From assembly GCF_023736155.1 (NCBI RefSeq), contig NZ_JAMLJJ010000009.1, positions 26,472 through 90,471 on the forward strand: 64,000 nucleotides of DNA, read 5' to 3'. Of the stretch, positions 9,705 to 17,716 are shown in pieces. The stretch's first letter is position 1. The number at the start of each line of letters is the position of its first letter. Source of the DNA: Larsenimonas salina. Its GTDB lineage: Bacteria; Pseudomonadota; Gammaproteobacteria; Pseudomonadales; Halomonadaceae. The notes below the pieces were generated by a model. The model searched no databases and was not told where the DNA came from. It saw only the letters and a program-made list of their open reading frames with translations. Position numbers and translations under genes: made by a program.

Positions 9705-10579
9705 CAGTACTGCACCTGGCGTTCGATGTAGCGAAACTGGACGACGGTGAGTAGCCCCACCAAAGCCATCAACAGCACCGACTGCGCGCTCGAGCTTCCA
9801 AGGTCTCGGGCGACGAAGCCGTCTTCATAGAGCTTGTAGACCAGCGTGCGCGTTGCCCCGCCCGGCCCGCTAAGGGTGGTGTTGTCGATGGTGGCGAAGG
9901 TTTCGAACAGTACGTAGACGGTGTTCATCACCAGCAGAAAGAACGCAGTGGGCGAGAGCAGCGGCAGCGTGATGGTTGCAAAACGCTTGAAGGGGCCGGC
10001 GCCGTCGATGGCGGCGGCCTCGAGCAGCGAGGCCGGAATCATCTGAAGGCCTGCCAGAAAGAACACGAAGTTGTAGCTCATCTGCTGCCAGACCGAGGCG
10101 ATCACCACCAGCAAGAGCGCTTGAGTCGGGTCGAGGTGCACGTTCCAGTGCACGCCGATCAGCGCAAGTCCGTGCGACAGCACACCGAGCACCGGGTCGA
10201 ACATGAACAGCCACAAGAGCCCCGCCACTGCCGGGGCGACGGCGTAGGGCCAGGTCAGAAGCACCCGGTAGAGTTTCGAGCCGCGAAGAACCCGGTCGGC
10301 CAGCACCGCAAACAGCAGTGCCAACCCCATGGCGCCGGCCGCAACCGCGATGCTGAAGATCAGTGTGACGCCGGCGGCGCGCCAATACTCGGCGGTTGCC
10401 AGCACACGCTCGAAATTGGCAAGACCAACAAAGCGTTCGCCGAGGCCGAAGGCGTCCTGTACGTAAAACGCCTGACGCAGCGAGGCAAACGCGGGCCAGA
10501 AGAAAAACAGGACGACGATGACGAGCTGCGGCGCGAGCAGAAGCCACGGGGTCAGGCGGTGACGTTCGAATACGGTCAT
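9704..10579 (-). CDS. ugpA: sn-glycerol-3-phosphate ABC transporter permease
   Basis: 291 aa MalF-class permease. It begins MTVFERHRLTPWLLLAPQL, has about six membrane segments, and contains the EAA loop LLEAAAIDGAGPFKRFATITLPLLSP. The internal order of features and the neighbours match UgpA. It lies 48 bp downstream of ugpB. Confidence 0.93.
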   Translation of the reverse strand: MTVFERHRLTPWLLLAPQLVIVVLFFFWPAFASLRQAFYVQDAFGLGERFVGLANFERVLATAEYWRAAGVTLIFSIAVAAGAMGLALLFAVLADRVLRGSKLYRVLLTWPYAVAPAVAGLLWLFMFDPVLGVLSHGLALIGVHWNVHLDPTQALLLVVIASVWQQMSYNFVFFLAGLQMIPASLLEAAAIDGAGPFKRFATITLPLLSPTAFFLLVMNTVYVLFETFATIDNTTLSGPGGATRTLVYKLYEDGFVARDLGSSSAQSVLLMALVGLLTVVQFRYIERQVQY

Positions 10580-10627
10580 GACGACGTTCGCGGGCGACGT
10601 GTGCCGCCCGCGACCTTGATCAGAGGG

Positions 10628-11950
10628 TTACTGGCCGACGCTTTGCTGAAATTGCGTCAACTGCGCGTTGCCCCGTTTAGCGGCGTTATCCAGTGCCTCG
10701 GGCACCGAGTCGCGGCCGTTGAACGCGTTTTCCAGCGCGTCAGCAATGATGTTTCGAATCTGCGGCATGTTGCCAAGGCGCAGGCCGCGCCCGTTGTCGT
10801 TCGGGGTGCCGCGGGTCAGCTGATTGATCGCCACGTCCGCGCCGGGGGTCTTGTCATAAAAGCCTTGCTGCTTGAGGCGCTCGAACGCGGCGGTGGTGAT
10901 CGGCACATAGCCGGTAAAGCTTGCCCAATCGGCCTGAACCTCGGGCGAGGCGACGAAGTTCAGAAATCTGGCCACGCCCTTGTAGACCTCGTCGCGTTGG
11001 CCCTTCATCACCCACAGCGACGCGCCACCGATGATCGAGTTCTTCGGCTGGCTGATCGCATCCTGATCGAAGGGCATCGGCGCGATGGCGAATTCGAAGT
11101 TGCCGGCCGAGGCGTCCTTGATGCCGGCCTGGGAGGCGGATGATGTGGTCAGCATCGCGCAGCGACCGGACTGGAAGCGCTTGGTGCCGTCATCGCCGCG
11201 GCCGCCGTATTCGAACGCGTGCGTTTTTTGCCAGTCGGCGAGCTGCTGGATGTGGGCGACGGTCTCGGGCTGCTGATTGAACACCAGCCGGGTGTCGGTG
11301 CCGTTGAAGCCGTTGGCCTTGGTGGCGAAGGGCAGGTCGTTGATCGCGCTGAAGTTCTCAAGCTGAGTCCAGCTCGGCCAGGCGGTGGTCAGGCCGCATT
11401 CGGACGCACCGCGTTCAACCAGTGTCCGGGCATCGTCGCCCAGCTCGCTCCAGGTTTTCGGCGGCGCGTCGATGCCGGCTTTCTTGAACGCGTCCTTGTT
11501 ATAGTAGAGCACCGGGGTCGAGGAGTTGAACGGCATCGACAGCATGTGGCCGTCGGCGCTGGTGTAATAGCTTTTCACCGCCGGCAGGAAGGCGTTGGGA
11601 TCAAACGGCGTGTCGGTATCCTGCATCAGCTCATGAACCGGGTAGATCGCGCCCTTGGCGCTCATCATGGTCGCGGTGCCGACCTCGAACACCTGAGTGA
11701 TGGCCGGCGCCTTGTTCGCGCGGAATGCCGCGATGGTGGCGGTCAGGTTGTCGCTGTAGCTGCCCTTGTAGACCGGCTTGACCACGTACTGATCCTGGGA
11801 TGCGTTGAACGCATCGGCGATCTCATTGACCTTGTCGCCCAGCACGCCTTCCATGGCGTGCCACCAGGTGATGGTGGTCGCAGCGTATACAGGCGTTGCA
11901 AGGGGCGCGGTGGCCAGAATCAGGGCAGACAGTAGACGGTTGAAGCGCAC
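10628..11950 (-). CDS. ugpB: sn-glycerol-3-phosphate-binding periplasmic protein
   Basis: 440 aa from GTG 11950. That start is preferred because GGAG sits 7 bases before it and the protein then begins with a normal signal peptide ending PVYA-ATTITWW. A TTG 21 bp upstream would place the Shine-Dalgarno inside the gene. The sequence follows E. coli UgpB closely: FWHSMEG-like start, VFEVGTATMMSAKGAIYPV, FNSSTPVLYYNKDAFKKAGI, QLENFSA, IIGGASLWVM and GLRLGNMPQIR. It binds sn-glycerol-3-phosphate, and possibly its diesters, for the UgpAEC importer. Upstream Pho boxes suggest induction under phosphate limitation. Confidence 0.95.
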   Translation of the reverse strand: MRFNRLLSALILATAPLATPVYAATTITWWHAMEGVLGDKVNEIADAFNASQDQYVVKPVYKGSYSDNLTATIAAFRANKAPAITQVFEVGTATMMSAKGAIYPVHELMQDTDTPFDPNAFLPAVKSYYTSADGHMLSMPFNSSTPVLYYNKDAFKKAGIDAPPKTWSELGDDARTLVERGASECGLTTAWPSWTQLENFSAINDLPFATKANGFNGTDTRLVFNQQPETVAHIQQLADWQKTHAFEYGGRGDDGTKRFQSGRCAMLTTSSASQAGIKDASAGNFEFAIAPMPFDQDAISQPKNSIIGGASLWVMKGQRDEVYKGVARFLNFVASPEVQADWASFTGYVPITTAAFERLKQQGFYDKTPGADVAINQLTRGTPNDNGRGLRLGNMPQIRNIIADALENAFNGRDSVPEALDNAAKRGNAQLTQFQQSVGQ

Positions 11951-12002
11951 GAGGTATCTCCGGGCGGGCAAGTGAGAAAAATCTCATACGAGCGTAAGTC
12001 GG

Positions 12003-12046
12003 CAAGATGTCAGCCCAGTGGCGCCTTGATGACAGTGTGATGTCAC
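12003..12046 (-). promoter_or_regulatory. Pho-box array upstream of ugpB
   Basis: Read on the minus strand, 11-bp units run in register: GTGACATCACA (12046-12036), CTGTCATCAAG (12035-12025), a degenerate GCGCCACTGGG (12024-12014) and CTGACATCTTG (12013-12003). The family consensus half-site is CTGTCAT with 4-bp spacers. Unit 2 is a perfect match, units 1 and 4 match 5 and 6 of 7 positions. It lies 53-96 bp before the ugpB start. The ugp operon is PhoB-controlled in E. coli, which agrees. Confidence 0.72.
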
Positions 12047-12246
12047 CGCTATGCGCTGTGTGCTGTAGTTGAGCTACTCCATCGAAAAGATAGGCCTCGT
12101 GGGCTGCGTGAGGCCGCGACTGGCGAAGTGAACCGGTAAAGAGGTGGTTAAAGCGCACTACTTAGGTCGATGGTGGTGTAATTTGGCAACGCCTGGTTCC
12201 GCGATGGTCTGGTTTATACGAGCGCGTATCGCGGGCATTCTTTTGG

Positions 12247-12266
12247 TACTGAAACCGTTCCCATTG
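12247..12266. promoter_or_regulatory. candidate PtxS operator upstream of ptxS
   Basis: TACTGAAACCGTTCCCATTG matches 14 of 20 positions of the perfect palindrome found before kguE. Its left half, TGAAACCG, equals half of the PtxS operator described for Pseudomonas (TGAAACCGGTTTCA). It lies 66-85 bp before the ptxS start. A possible -35 (TTGGTA, 12244) and -10 (CGTAAT, 12268) would bracket it, so binding could autorepress ptxS. Confidence 0.6.
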
Positions 12267-12331
12267 GCGTAATTGACGCATTGGCGCGTCCATTGGCCCT
12301 ATCGGGATCGGCTTGATCAAGGAGTCGCCTC

Positions 12332-13366
12332 TTGCCGTCCTCTCGCTCACCGTCTCGGCCCACCATTATCGATGTCGCCCGGGACGCCGGTGTTTCGAAA
12401 ACCAGTGTATCGCGCTATTTCGGCACGGAACGCACGCTGTTGTCGGAGTCGATGCGCTCGCGCATCGAGGCGTCGATTGCCCGGCTTGAATTTCGGCCCG
12501 ACCGCATCGCAAGTAGCCTGCGCGGACGCAAGACCGGACTGATCGGCATGCTGGTCGCCGACCTTCGAAACCCCTATACGGTCGCGATGGTGCATGGGGC
12601 CGAGCTTGCCTGCCGCGAGCGTGGCTATGCGCTTGTGGTGTTCAATACCGACAACGACGACGCCCTCGAGCGGCGCCACCTCGATATTCTCAAGGGCTAC
12701 AGCATCGAAGGGCTGATCATCAATACCCGTGGACAAAACCTGGCGCCCCTGCAGCAGAGTCTCGCCTCGGGCCTGCCAATGGTGCTGGTCGACCGTCATA
12801 TGCCGGGCCTTGAGTGCGACATGGTGGGCCTCGATAACGCGCAGGCGGTGGCGCTTGCGCTGTCGCACTTGAGCGAGCAGGGGTTTCAACACGTGATGCT
12901 GGTCACGGAGCCGGTCGCGGGCATCAGTTCCCGTGAGGAGCGGGTGGCGGCGTTTGACGTCGAAGCGGGCCGGCTTTGCCTTGGCCATCAGGTGCTTGAA
13001 ATCGAACTCGGCGATAACGCTGAGCGGCTCGACTGCGCCGTGGGGGCGTGGCTCGAGCGCGGTGAGCACCCCCGGGCGCTATTGTCTGCCAATGGCGTGG
13101 TCACGCTTGCGCTGTGTCAGGCGCTGTCACGGCTTGGCGCGCAGTCGTTTGAGCGCGCCGGACTGATCGGCATCGATGAGCTCGAATGGTGTTCGCTGGT
13201 GGGGCCGGGCATTTCGACCATTGCTCAGCCGGTCGAGGCGATCGGTGCCCAGGCTGTCGAGCGGCTTTGGACCCGGATCGAGGGGGCCACGGACGCCCCA
13301 TGTCAGGTCGTGCTCGAGGGCGAACTGACGCCGCGCGGCTCGACCATGGCGGCTGTCCGGCCCTAG
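12332..13366 (+). CDS. ptxS: LacI-family regulator of 2-ketogluconate catabolism
   Basis: 344 aa starting at TTG 12332, justified by AAGGAG 8 bp upstream and by the HTH lying at the expected place (TIIDVARDAGVSKTSVSRYF, residues about 11-30). The hinge helix (PDRIASSLRGRKTGLIGMLVADLRNPY) and the periplasmic-binding-like sensor domain follow. It heads kguEKTD, the arrangement in which PtxS represses the operon and is released by 2-ketogluconate. Effector and function are inferred from the family and from context. Two candidate operators flank the gene. Confidence 0.85.
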   Translation: MPSSRSPSRPTIIDVARDAGVSKTSVSRYFGTERTLLSESMRSRIEASIARLEFRPDRIASSLRGRKTGLIGMLVADLRNPYTVAMVHGAELACRERGYALVVFNTDNDDALERRHLDILKGYSIEGLIINTRGQNLAPLQQSLASGLPMVLVDRHMPGLECDMVGLDNAQAVALALSHLSEQGFQHVMLVTEPVAGISSREERVAAFDVEAGRLCLGHQVLEIELGDNAERLDCAVGAWLERGEHPRALLSANGVVTLALCQALSRLGAQSFERAGLIGIDELEWCSLVGPGISTIAQPVEAIGAQAVERLWTRIEGATDAPCQVVLEGELTPRGSTMAAVRP

Positions 13367-13403
13367 CTCCGCGCGGGGGCGGCGCTGGATCAATTAAACG
13401 TGT

Positions 13404-13423
13404 CATTGGGAACGTTCCCAATG
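13404..13423. promoter_or_regulatory. perfect 20-bp palindromic operator before kguE
   Basis: CATTGGGAACGTTCCCAATG is a perfect 10+10 palindrome with a central CG, as in LacI-family operators. It sits in the 119-bp gap between ptxS and kguE, about 63 bp before the kguE start. Similarity to the site at 12247-12266 points to PtxS as the binder. Confidence 0.75.
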
Positions 13424-13485
13424 GCAAGCATCAATTCACGGGGTGGCGGCAAACGGTCAACCCCATGGCATAGGCAGTAACGATC

Positions 13486-14304
13486 ATGAGTGATGGTGTG
13501 TGGGTATGCACCTCCGCGTTCGGGCGTACGGCGGGCAGCGCCAACGGGCAGATTCAGGCCGTTGAGTGGATCGCGGCATCGGGCGCGCAAGGGGTGGAGA
13601 TTCGTGAGGAACTGCTCGATGAGCGCCCCGGCATGCTGGCCTCGCTTGCCGATGCGCTGCGACGAAGTGGGCTATCGACCGTCTATTCCTGCGCCCGGCC
13701 GCTTTTTTCAGACAACGGCCAGCTTGACGGCGACCGTTTTCTGGCTGCCTGTGAGCGGGCGGTCATGCTCGGTATACGCCGGATCAAGGTGGGGCTTGGC
13801 AACCTGTCGCTCGACGGGCTCGACTCGGCGCTGCCTGCGCTTGTCGCGCTGTTCGAGCCCCTTGAGGTCGGGGTGTCGATCGAAAACGATCAGACCCCCG
13901 GCGGCGGCGACCCACGCCATCACCAGGCGCTGCACCAGGCGCTGGCAGAGCGGCTGCCATCCTCGAGCCGGCCGCACGCCACACTCGATCTCGGCAACGG
14001 ATGCTGGACCGGCCATGCCCTCGACGACAGCGCCCGGCGTCTTGCGCCCTGGCTTGGCTATGTGCACTGCAAGCAGGGCGTCTGGCGCGACGGGCAGTGG
14101 CACGCTTCGGCACCGGATGAGGCCACCCTCGCGCATTGGGCTGCTCTCTGGGTCAACTGGCCGGCCAATCTGGCCCGTGCCATCGAATTTCCCGTGACGC
14201 CGGACGCGTTGAGCGCCTGGGTCTCGACGTTGTCCTCTCTTTCAAACGGCGGTTTCACCGCCCCTGATACGACAGCCGCATGCTGTCAGGAGCGTATTTC
14301 ATGA
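13486..14304 (+). CDS. kguE: KguE-like sugar phosphate isomerase/epimerase
   Basis: 272 aa TIM-barrel protein of the AP-endonuclease-2/xylose isomerase-like family. Visible barrel elements are AASGAQGVEIREELLDE, IRRIKVGLGNLS, VSIENDQTPGGGD and PHATLDLGNGCWTG; the acidic and histidine metal ligands expected of the family are at these strand ends. It is the first gene of kguEKTD, where it is called KguE; its exact reaction is not well established. The next gene, kguK, overlaps it by 4 bp. The C-terminal about 15 residues are low in similarity to the fold. Confidence 0.82.
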   Translation: MSDGVWVCTSAFGRTAGSANGQIQAVEWIAASGAQGVEIREELLDERPGMLASLADALRRSGLSTVYSCARPLFSDNGQLDGDRFLAACERAVMLGIRRIKVGLGNLSLDGLDSALPALVALFEPLEVGVSIENDQTPGGGDPRHHQALHQALAERLPSSSRPHATLDLGNGCWTGHALDDSARRLAPWLGYVHCKQGVWRDGQWHASAPDEATLAHWAALWVNWPANLARAIEFPVTPDALSAWVSTLSSLSNGGFTAPDTTAACCQERIS

Positions 14305-15254
14305 CTCGATCCACGACGTTCGACGTAATTGCCTTCGGTGAAACCATGGCGATGATGGTGGCCGATGATCCCGGCGAGCTGGCCGAGGTCACCCGGTTTA
14401 CCAAGCGCATCGCGGGGGCGGACAACAATGTCGCCATCGGCCTTGCCCGGCTCGGGTTGACGGTTGGGTGGGTCAGCCGTGTCGGCGATGACAGTTTCGG
14501 CCGCTTTATCCGCCAGACGCTGGCCGGCGAGGGGCTCGATGTCTCGCGGTTGAGCACCGATGAGCGCTACCCCACCGGGTTTCAGCTGAAGTCGCGCCGT
14601 GACGACGGCGGCGACCCGGCGGTGGAGTATTTCCGGCGTGGCTCGGCGGCAAGCCATATGGGGCCGGAAGACGTGCCGGAGTCGCTGCTTTCGAGCGCCC
14701 GACACCTGCACTGCACCGGCATTCCGCCCGCACTCGGCGAGGGCCCGCTCGCGCTCAGTGAGCACGCGATGAAAACCATGCGCCGCGTGGGCGGATCGGT
14801 GTCGTTTGACCCCAATCTGCGGCCGTCGCTTTGGAAGGACCGCGAGACCATGCGTCATCACCTGAACCGGCTGGCGTCGCTTGCCGATGTGGTGCTGCCC
14901 GGTCTTTCCGAGGGCGAGATTCTGACCGGCGAGTCGACGCCTCAGGGCGTCGCTGAATTCTATCTTTCCCAGGGCGTGCGTGAGGTGGTCATCAAGCTTG
15001 GCCCCGAGGGGGCGTGGTATCAGAACGACTCCACCGGATTCATGGTGCCGGGCGTTAAGGTAGACCGAGTGGTCGATACCGTTGGTGCCGGTGATGGCTT
15101 CGCGACCGGTTTCGTCAGCGCCTGGCTCGAGGGCTTGCCTGCCGAGCAGTGCGTGGCCCGAGCCAATCAGATCGGTGCGTTTGCGGTACAGGCCAGCGGC
15201 GACATGGAAGGCCTGCCGACCCGAGACGCGCTCGAGCGTGCGATGAGCTCTTGA
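14301..15254 (+). CDS. kguK: 2-ketogluconate kinase (PfkB family)
   Basis: 317 aa from ATG 14301, which overlaps the kguE stop as ATGA and has AGGAG 8 bp upstream. Ribokinase-family motifs are clear: FGETMAMM near the N-terminus, KRIAGADNNVAIGLARLG, and the C-terminal catalytic signature VVDTVGAGDGFATGF, where the Asp is the base. YFRRGSAASHM and GDMEGLP are shared with Pseudomonas KguK. It phosphorylates 2-ketogluconate to the 6-phosphate. KDG kinase is the nearest alternative; the gene order favours KguK. Confidence 0.9.
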   Translation: MTRSTTFDVIAFGETMAMMVADDPGELAEVTRFTKRIAGADNNVAIGLARLGLTVGWVSRVGDDSFGRFIRQTLAGEGLDVSRLSTDERYPTGFQLKSRRDDGGDPAVEYFRRGSAASHMGPEDVPESLLSSARHLHCTGIPPALGEGPLALSEHAMKTMRRVGGSVSFDPNLRPSLWKDRETMRHHLNRLASLADVVLPGLSEGEILTGESTPQGVAEFYLSQGVREVVIKLGPEGAWYQNDSTGFMVPGVKVDRVVDTVGAGDGFATGFVSAWLEGLPAEQCVARANQIGAFAVQASGDMEGLPTRDALERAMSS

Positions 15255-15320
15255 CGCCCCTGACCGGCGGGCGCGAGCCCGTCGGTCACCCCTAAGCCAG
15301 ATCATGACAAGGAGTCAGCA

Positions 15321-16607
15321 ATGAGCGCGCGCTTACCCGTACGGCGTTGGTGGTATCTGATGCCGATCGTTTTCATCACGTATTCGTTGGCCTATGTCGA
15401 CCGGGCCAACTTTGGCTTTGCGGCTGCCGGCGGCATGGCGGACGACCTTGGCATCACGCCTGCGATGTCCTCGCTTTTGGGGTCGCTGTTCTTTTTAGGG
15501 TATTTCTTCTGCCAGGTGCCGGGCACCATCTACGCCGAAAAGCGCAGCGCCAAGGTGTTGATCTTCTGGTGTCTGATCGCCTGGAGTGGGCTGGCCACGC
15601 TGACCGGAATCATTCCCAACGCCTACGCCCTGATCGTGGTGCGTTTTCTGCTCGGGGTGACCGAGGCGGCGGTGATGCCGGCGATGCTGGTCTATCTGAG
15701 CCACTGGTTTACCCGCGCCGAGCGCTCGCGCGCCAACACCTTTTTGATCCTCGGTAACCCGGTCACGATCCTTTGGATGTCGGTGCTGTCGGGCTACCTC
15801 ATCGAGCACGCCGACTGGCGCTGGATGTTCATCATCGAGGGTGTGCCCGGGCTTATCTGGGCGGTGTGCTGGTGGTTTTTGGTGGTCGACAGGCCCGAGC
15901 AGGCAACCTGGCTTCGAGATGACCAGAAAGCGCAGCTGGCCGAGGCGTTCGAGGCCGAACAGCAGGATCTGAAACCGGTCAAGAACTACGCAAGCGCGTT
16001 CAAAAATCCCAAGGTGCTGCTGCTGTGCGTGCAGTACTTCTGCTGGAGTGTCGGCGTCTACGGCTTCGTTCTGTGGCTGCCCTCGATGCTCTCGAAGGCC
16101 GGTAGCCTCGACATCGTCGAAACCGGCTGGCTCTCGGCCGGGCCGTACGTTGCCGCGGTGATCGGCATGCTGGTGGTGTCGTGGGGCTCGGATAAATGCC
16201 TCAACCGCCGTGGGTTCGTGTGGCCGCCGCTGGCGATTGCCGGGGTCGCGTTTCTGGGGTCCTTTTTGCTCGGGCCGGGCCATTTCTGGGGGTCCTACGC
16301 GCTGCTGGTGGTCGCGGGCTTTGGTCTTTACGCGCCCTACGGCCCGTTTTTCGCGATCATTCCCGAGATTCTGCCGCGAAACGTCGCCGGTGGCGCCATT
16401 GCACTGGTGAACTCGCTCGGCGCGCTCGGCGGCTTCATCGGCGCCTACGGTGTCGGGTACCTGAACGGCATCACCGGCAGCTCCGCCACGTCCTACGTGG
16501 CCATGGGCGGGTTCCTGCTGGCGGCGGCGGCGTTGACGCTGTGCGTAAAGCCCGCCACCGAGAAAGCCCCCAAGGGCTACACCGTGGCGGCAAGCGCTGC
16601 GCGATGA
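15321..16607 (+). CDS. kguT: 2-ketogluconate MFS transporter
   Basis: 428 aa major facilitator of the anion:cation symporter group, with 12 predicted membrane segments. RRWWYLMPIVFITYSLAYVDRANFGFA is the typical first helix, and the loop FLLGVTEAAVMPAMLVYLSHWF lies between helices. AAGGAG precedes the ATG. Position between kguK and kguD identifies the substrate as 2-ketogluconate. Confidence 0.88.
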   Translation: MSARLPVRRWWYLMPIVFITYSLAYVDRANFGFAAAGGMADDLGITPAMSSLLGSLFFLGYFFCQVPGTIYAEKRSAKVLIFWCLIAWSGLATLTGIIPNAYALIVVRFLLGVTEAAVMPAMLVYLSHWFTRAERSRANTFLILGNPVTILWMSVLSGYLIEHADWRWMFIIEGVPGLIWAVCWWFLVVDRPEQATWLRDDQKAQLAEAFEAEQQDLKPVKNYASAFKNPKVLLLCVQYFCWSVGVYGFVLWLPSMLSKAGSLDIVETGWLSAGPYVAAVIGMLVVSWGSDKCLNRRGFVWPPLAIAGVAFLGSFLLGPGHFWGSYALLVVAGFGLYAPYGPFFAIIPEILPRNVAGGAIALVNSLGALGGFIGAYGVGYLNGITGSSATSYVAMGGFLLAAAALTLCVKPATEKAPKGYTVAASAAR

Positions 16608-16642
16608 ACATGTATTATCTGGTTTGAACAAGGAGCAGCCCG

Positions 16643-17653
16643 ATGGCAGACACCACTACGCCCCCCGAGAAGAAAACGGTCATTGTTTATAAGCGCCCGC
16701 TGGCGCCGGACCTGATGGCGCAGCTCGAGCAGCGCTTCACGGTGCTCGATTTCACCGGCGTTACCGACCTGGCCGAGGAGGCCGATTTCCTCGAGGCGCT
16801 GCCGCGCGCCCATGGGTTGATCGGTGCAAGCGTCAAGCTCGACCGGGAATTGCTTGCACGTGCCGAGCGGCTGGAGGCGATTTCGAGCATTTCGGTCGGC
16901 GTCGACAACTACGACATCGCGTATCTGAACGAGCGCGACATCGTCTTGTGCCATACCCCGGACGTGTTGACAGAGACGACCGCAGACACCGCGTTTCTGC
17001 TGATTCTTTCCGCGGCGCGGCGCGGGGTCGAGCTTGCCAACATGGTCAGAAAGGGCGAATGGACCGAGAGCGTCAAGGAGCCTCAGTTCGGCGTCGATGT
17101 GCACCACAAGACGCTGGGTATCGTCGGCATGGGCCGCATCGGTCAGGCGATCGGGCGGCGCGCGAAGTTTGGCTTTGGCATGACGGTCAACTACCACAAC
17201 CGCTCGCGCCATGAGGTCGTCGAGCAGGAGCTGGACGCGACCTGGCTCGAGTTCGAGACGTTGCTTGAGCGCTCCGACATCGTCTGCGTAACGGTGCCGC
17301 TGTCAGACGCCACCCGCAAGATGTTCGATCAAAAGGCGTTTGAGGCCATGGGCGCCGAGTGCATTTTCGTCAACATCTCCCGCGGCGGTGTGGTGGATGA
17401 GCCGGCGCTGATCGAGGCGCTTCAAAACGGCACCATCCGTGCGGCGGGCCTTGATGTGTTCGAAACGGAACCGCTGTCGGCGGATTCGCCGCTGACGCGC
17501 CTCGATAACGCCGTCACTCTGCCGCACATTGGCTCGGCCACTCATGAGACCCGCTTCGCGATGGCAGAACTTGCGGTTCAGAACCTGATCCAGAGCCTTC
17601 AGGGCGACCGCCCGCAGGCGCCCTACAACTGGGACGCGCTTGACCGAGGCTAG
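16643..17653 (+). CDS. kguD: 2-ketogluconate-6-phosphate reductase
   Basis: 336 aa D-isomer-specific 2-hydroxyacid dehydrogenase. The NAD(P)-binding motif TLGIVGMGRIGQAIGRR is at about residues 156-172. Catalytic Arg (VNISRGGVVDE), Glu (VFETEPL) and His (LPHIGSATHETR) are all present. It reduces 2-keto-6-phosphogluconate to 6-phosphogluconate, which enters the Entner-Doudoroff or pentose phosphate pathway. AAGGAG lies before the ATG, 35 bp after kguT. The enzyme could also reduce glyoxylate or hydroxypyruvate; context decides. Confidence 0.88.
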   Translation: MADTTTPPEKKTVIVYKRPLAPDLMAQLEQRFTVLDFTGVTDLAEEADFLEALPRAHGLIGASVKLDRELLARAERLEAISSISVGVDNYDIAYLNERDIVLCHTPDVLTETTADTAFLLILSAARRGVELANMVRKGEWTESVKEPQFGVDVHHKTLGIVGMGRIGQAIGRRAKFGFGMTVNYHNRSRHEVVEQELDATWLEFETLLERSDIVCVTVPLSDATRKMFDQKAFEAMGAECIFVNISRGGVVDEPALIEALQNGTIRAAGLDVFETEPLSADSPLTRLDNAVTLPHIGSATHETRFAMAELAVQNLIQSLQGDRPQAPYNWDALDRG

Positions 17654-17679
17654 GCGACTGACTGGACGTCACTTGAACG

Positions 17680-17699
17680 CGCCGGGGCTTGCCCCGGCG
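17680..17699. terminator. hairpin between convergent kguD and MFS genes
   Basis: CGCCGGGG-CTTG-CCCCGGCG forms an 8-bp GC stem with a 4-base loop. Flanking TGAACG (17674) and CGTTCA (17704) extend it loosely. There is no strong U-tract, so it may act as a weak bidirectional terminator or transcript stabiliser. Confidence 0.5.
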
Positions 17700-17716
17700 T
17701 TGGTCGTTCAAGGGGC

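Larger units (their letters stand above)
11951..12331. promoter_or_regulatory. divergent ugpB/ptxS control region
   Basis: This 381-bp non-coding stretch lies between the diverging ugpB and ptxS genes. It holds the Pho array near ugpB and the PtxS-like operator near ptxS. The 9-bp word ATACGAGCG occurs at both ends (11986-11994 and 12216-12224); the second copy is part of the interrupted palindrome ATACG-AGCG-CGTAT. No open frame with coding character was seen here. Confidence 0.7.

Noticed and set aside
17680..17699. REP-like repetitive element
   Set aside because: Only one copy was noticed in the window, so it is treated as a simple hairpin between convergent genes.
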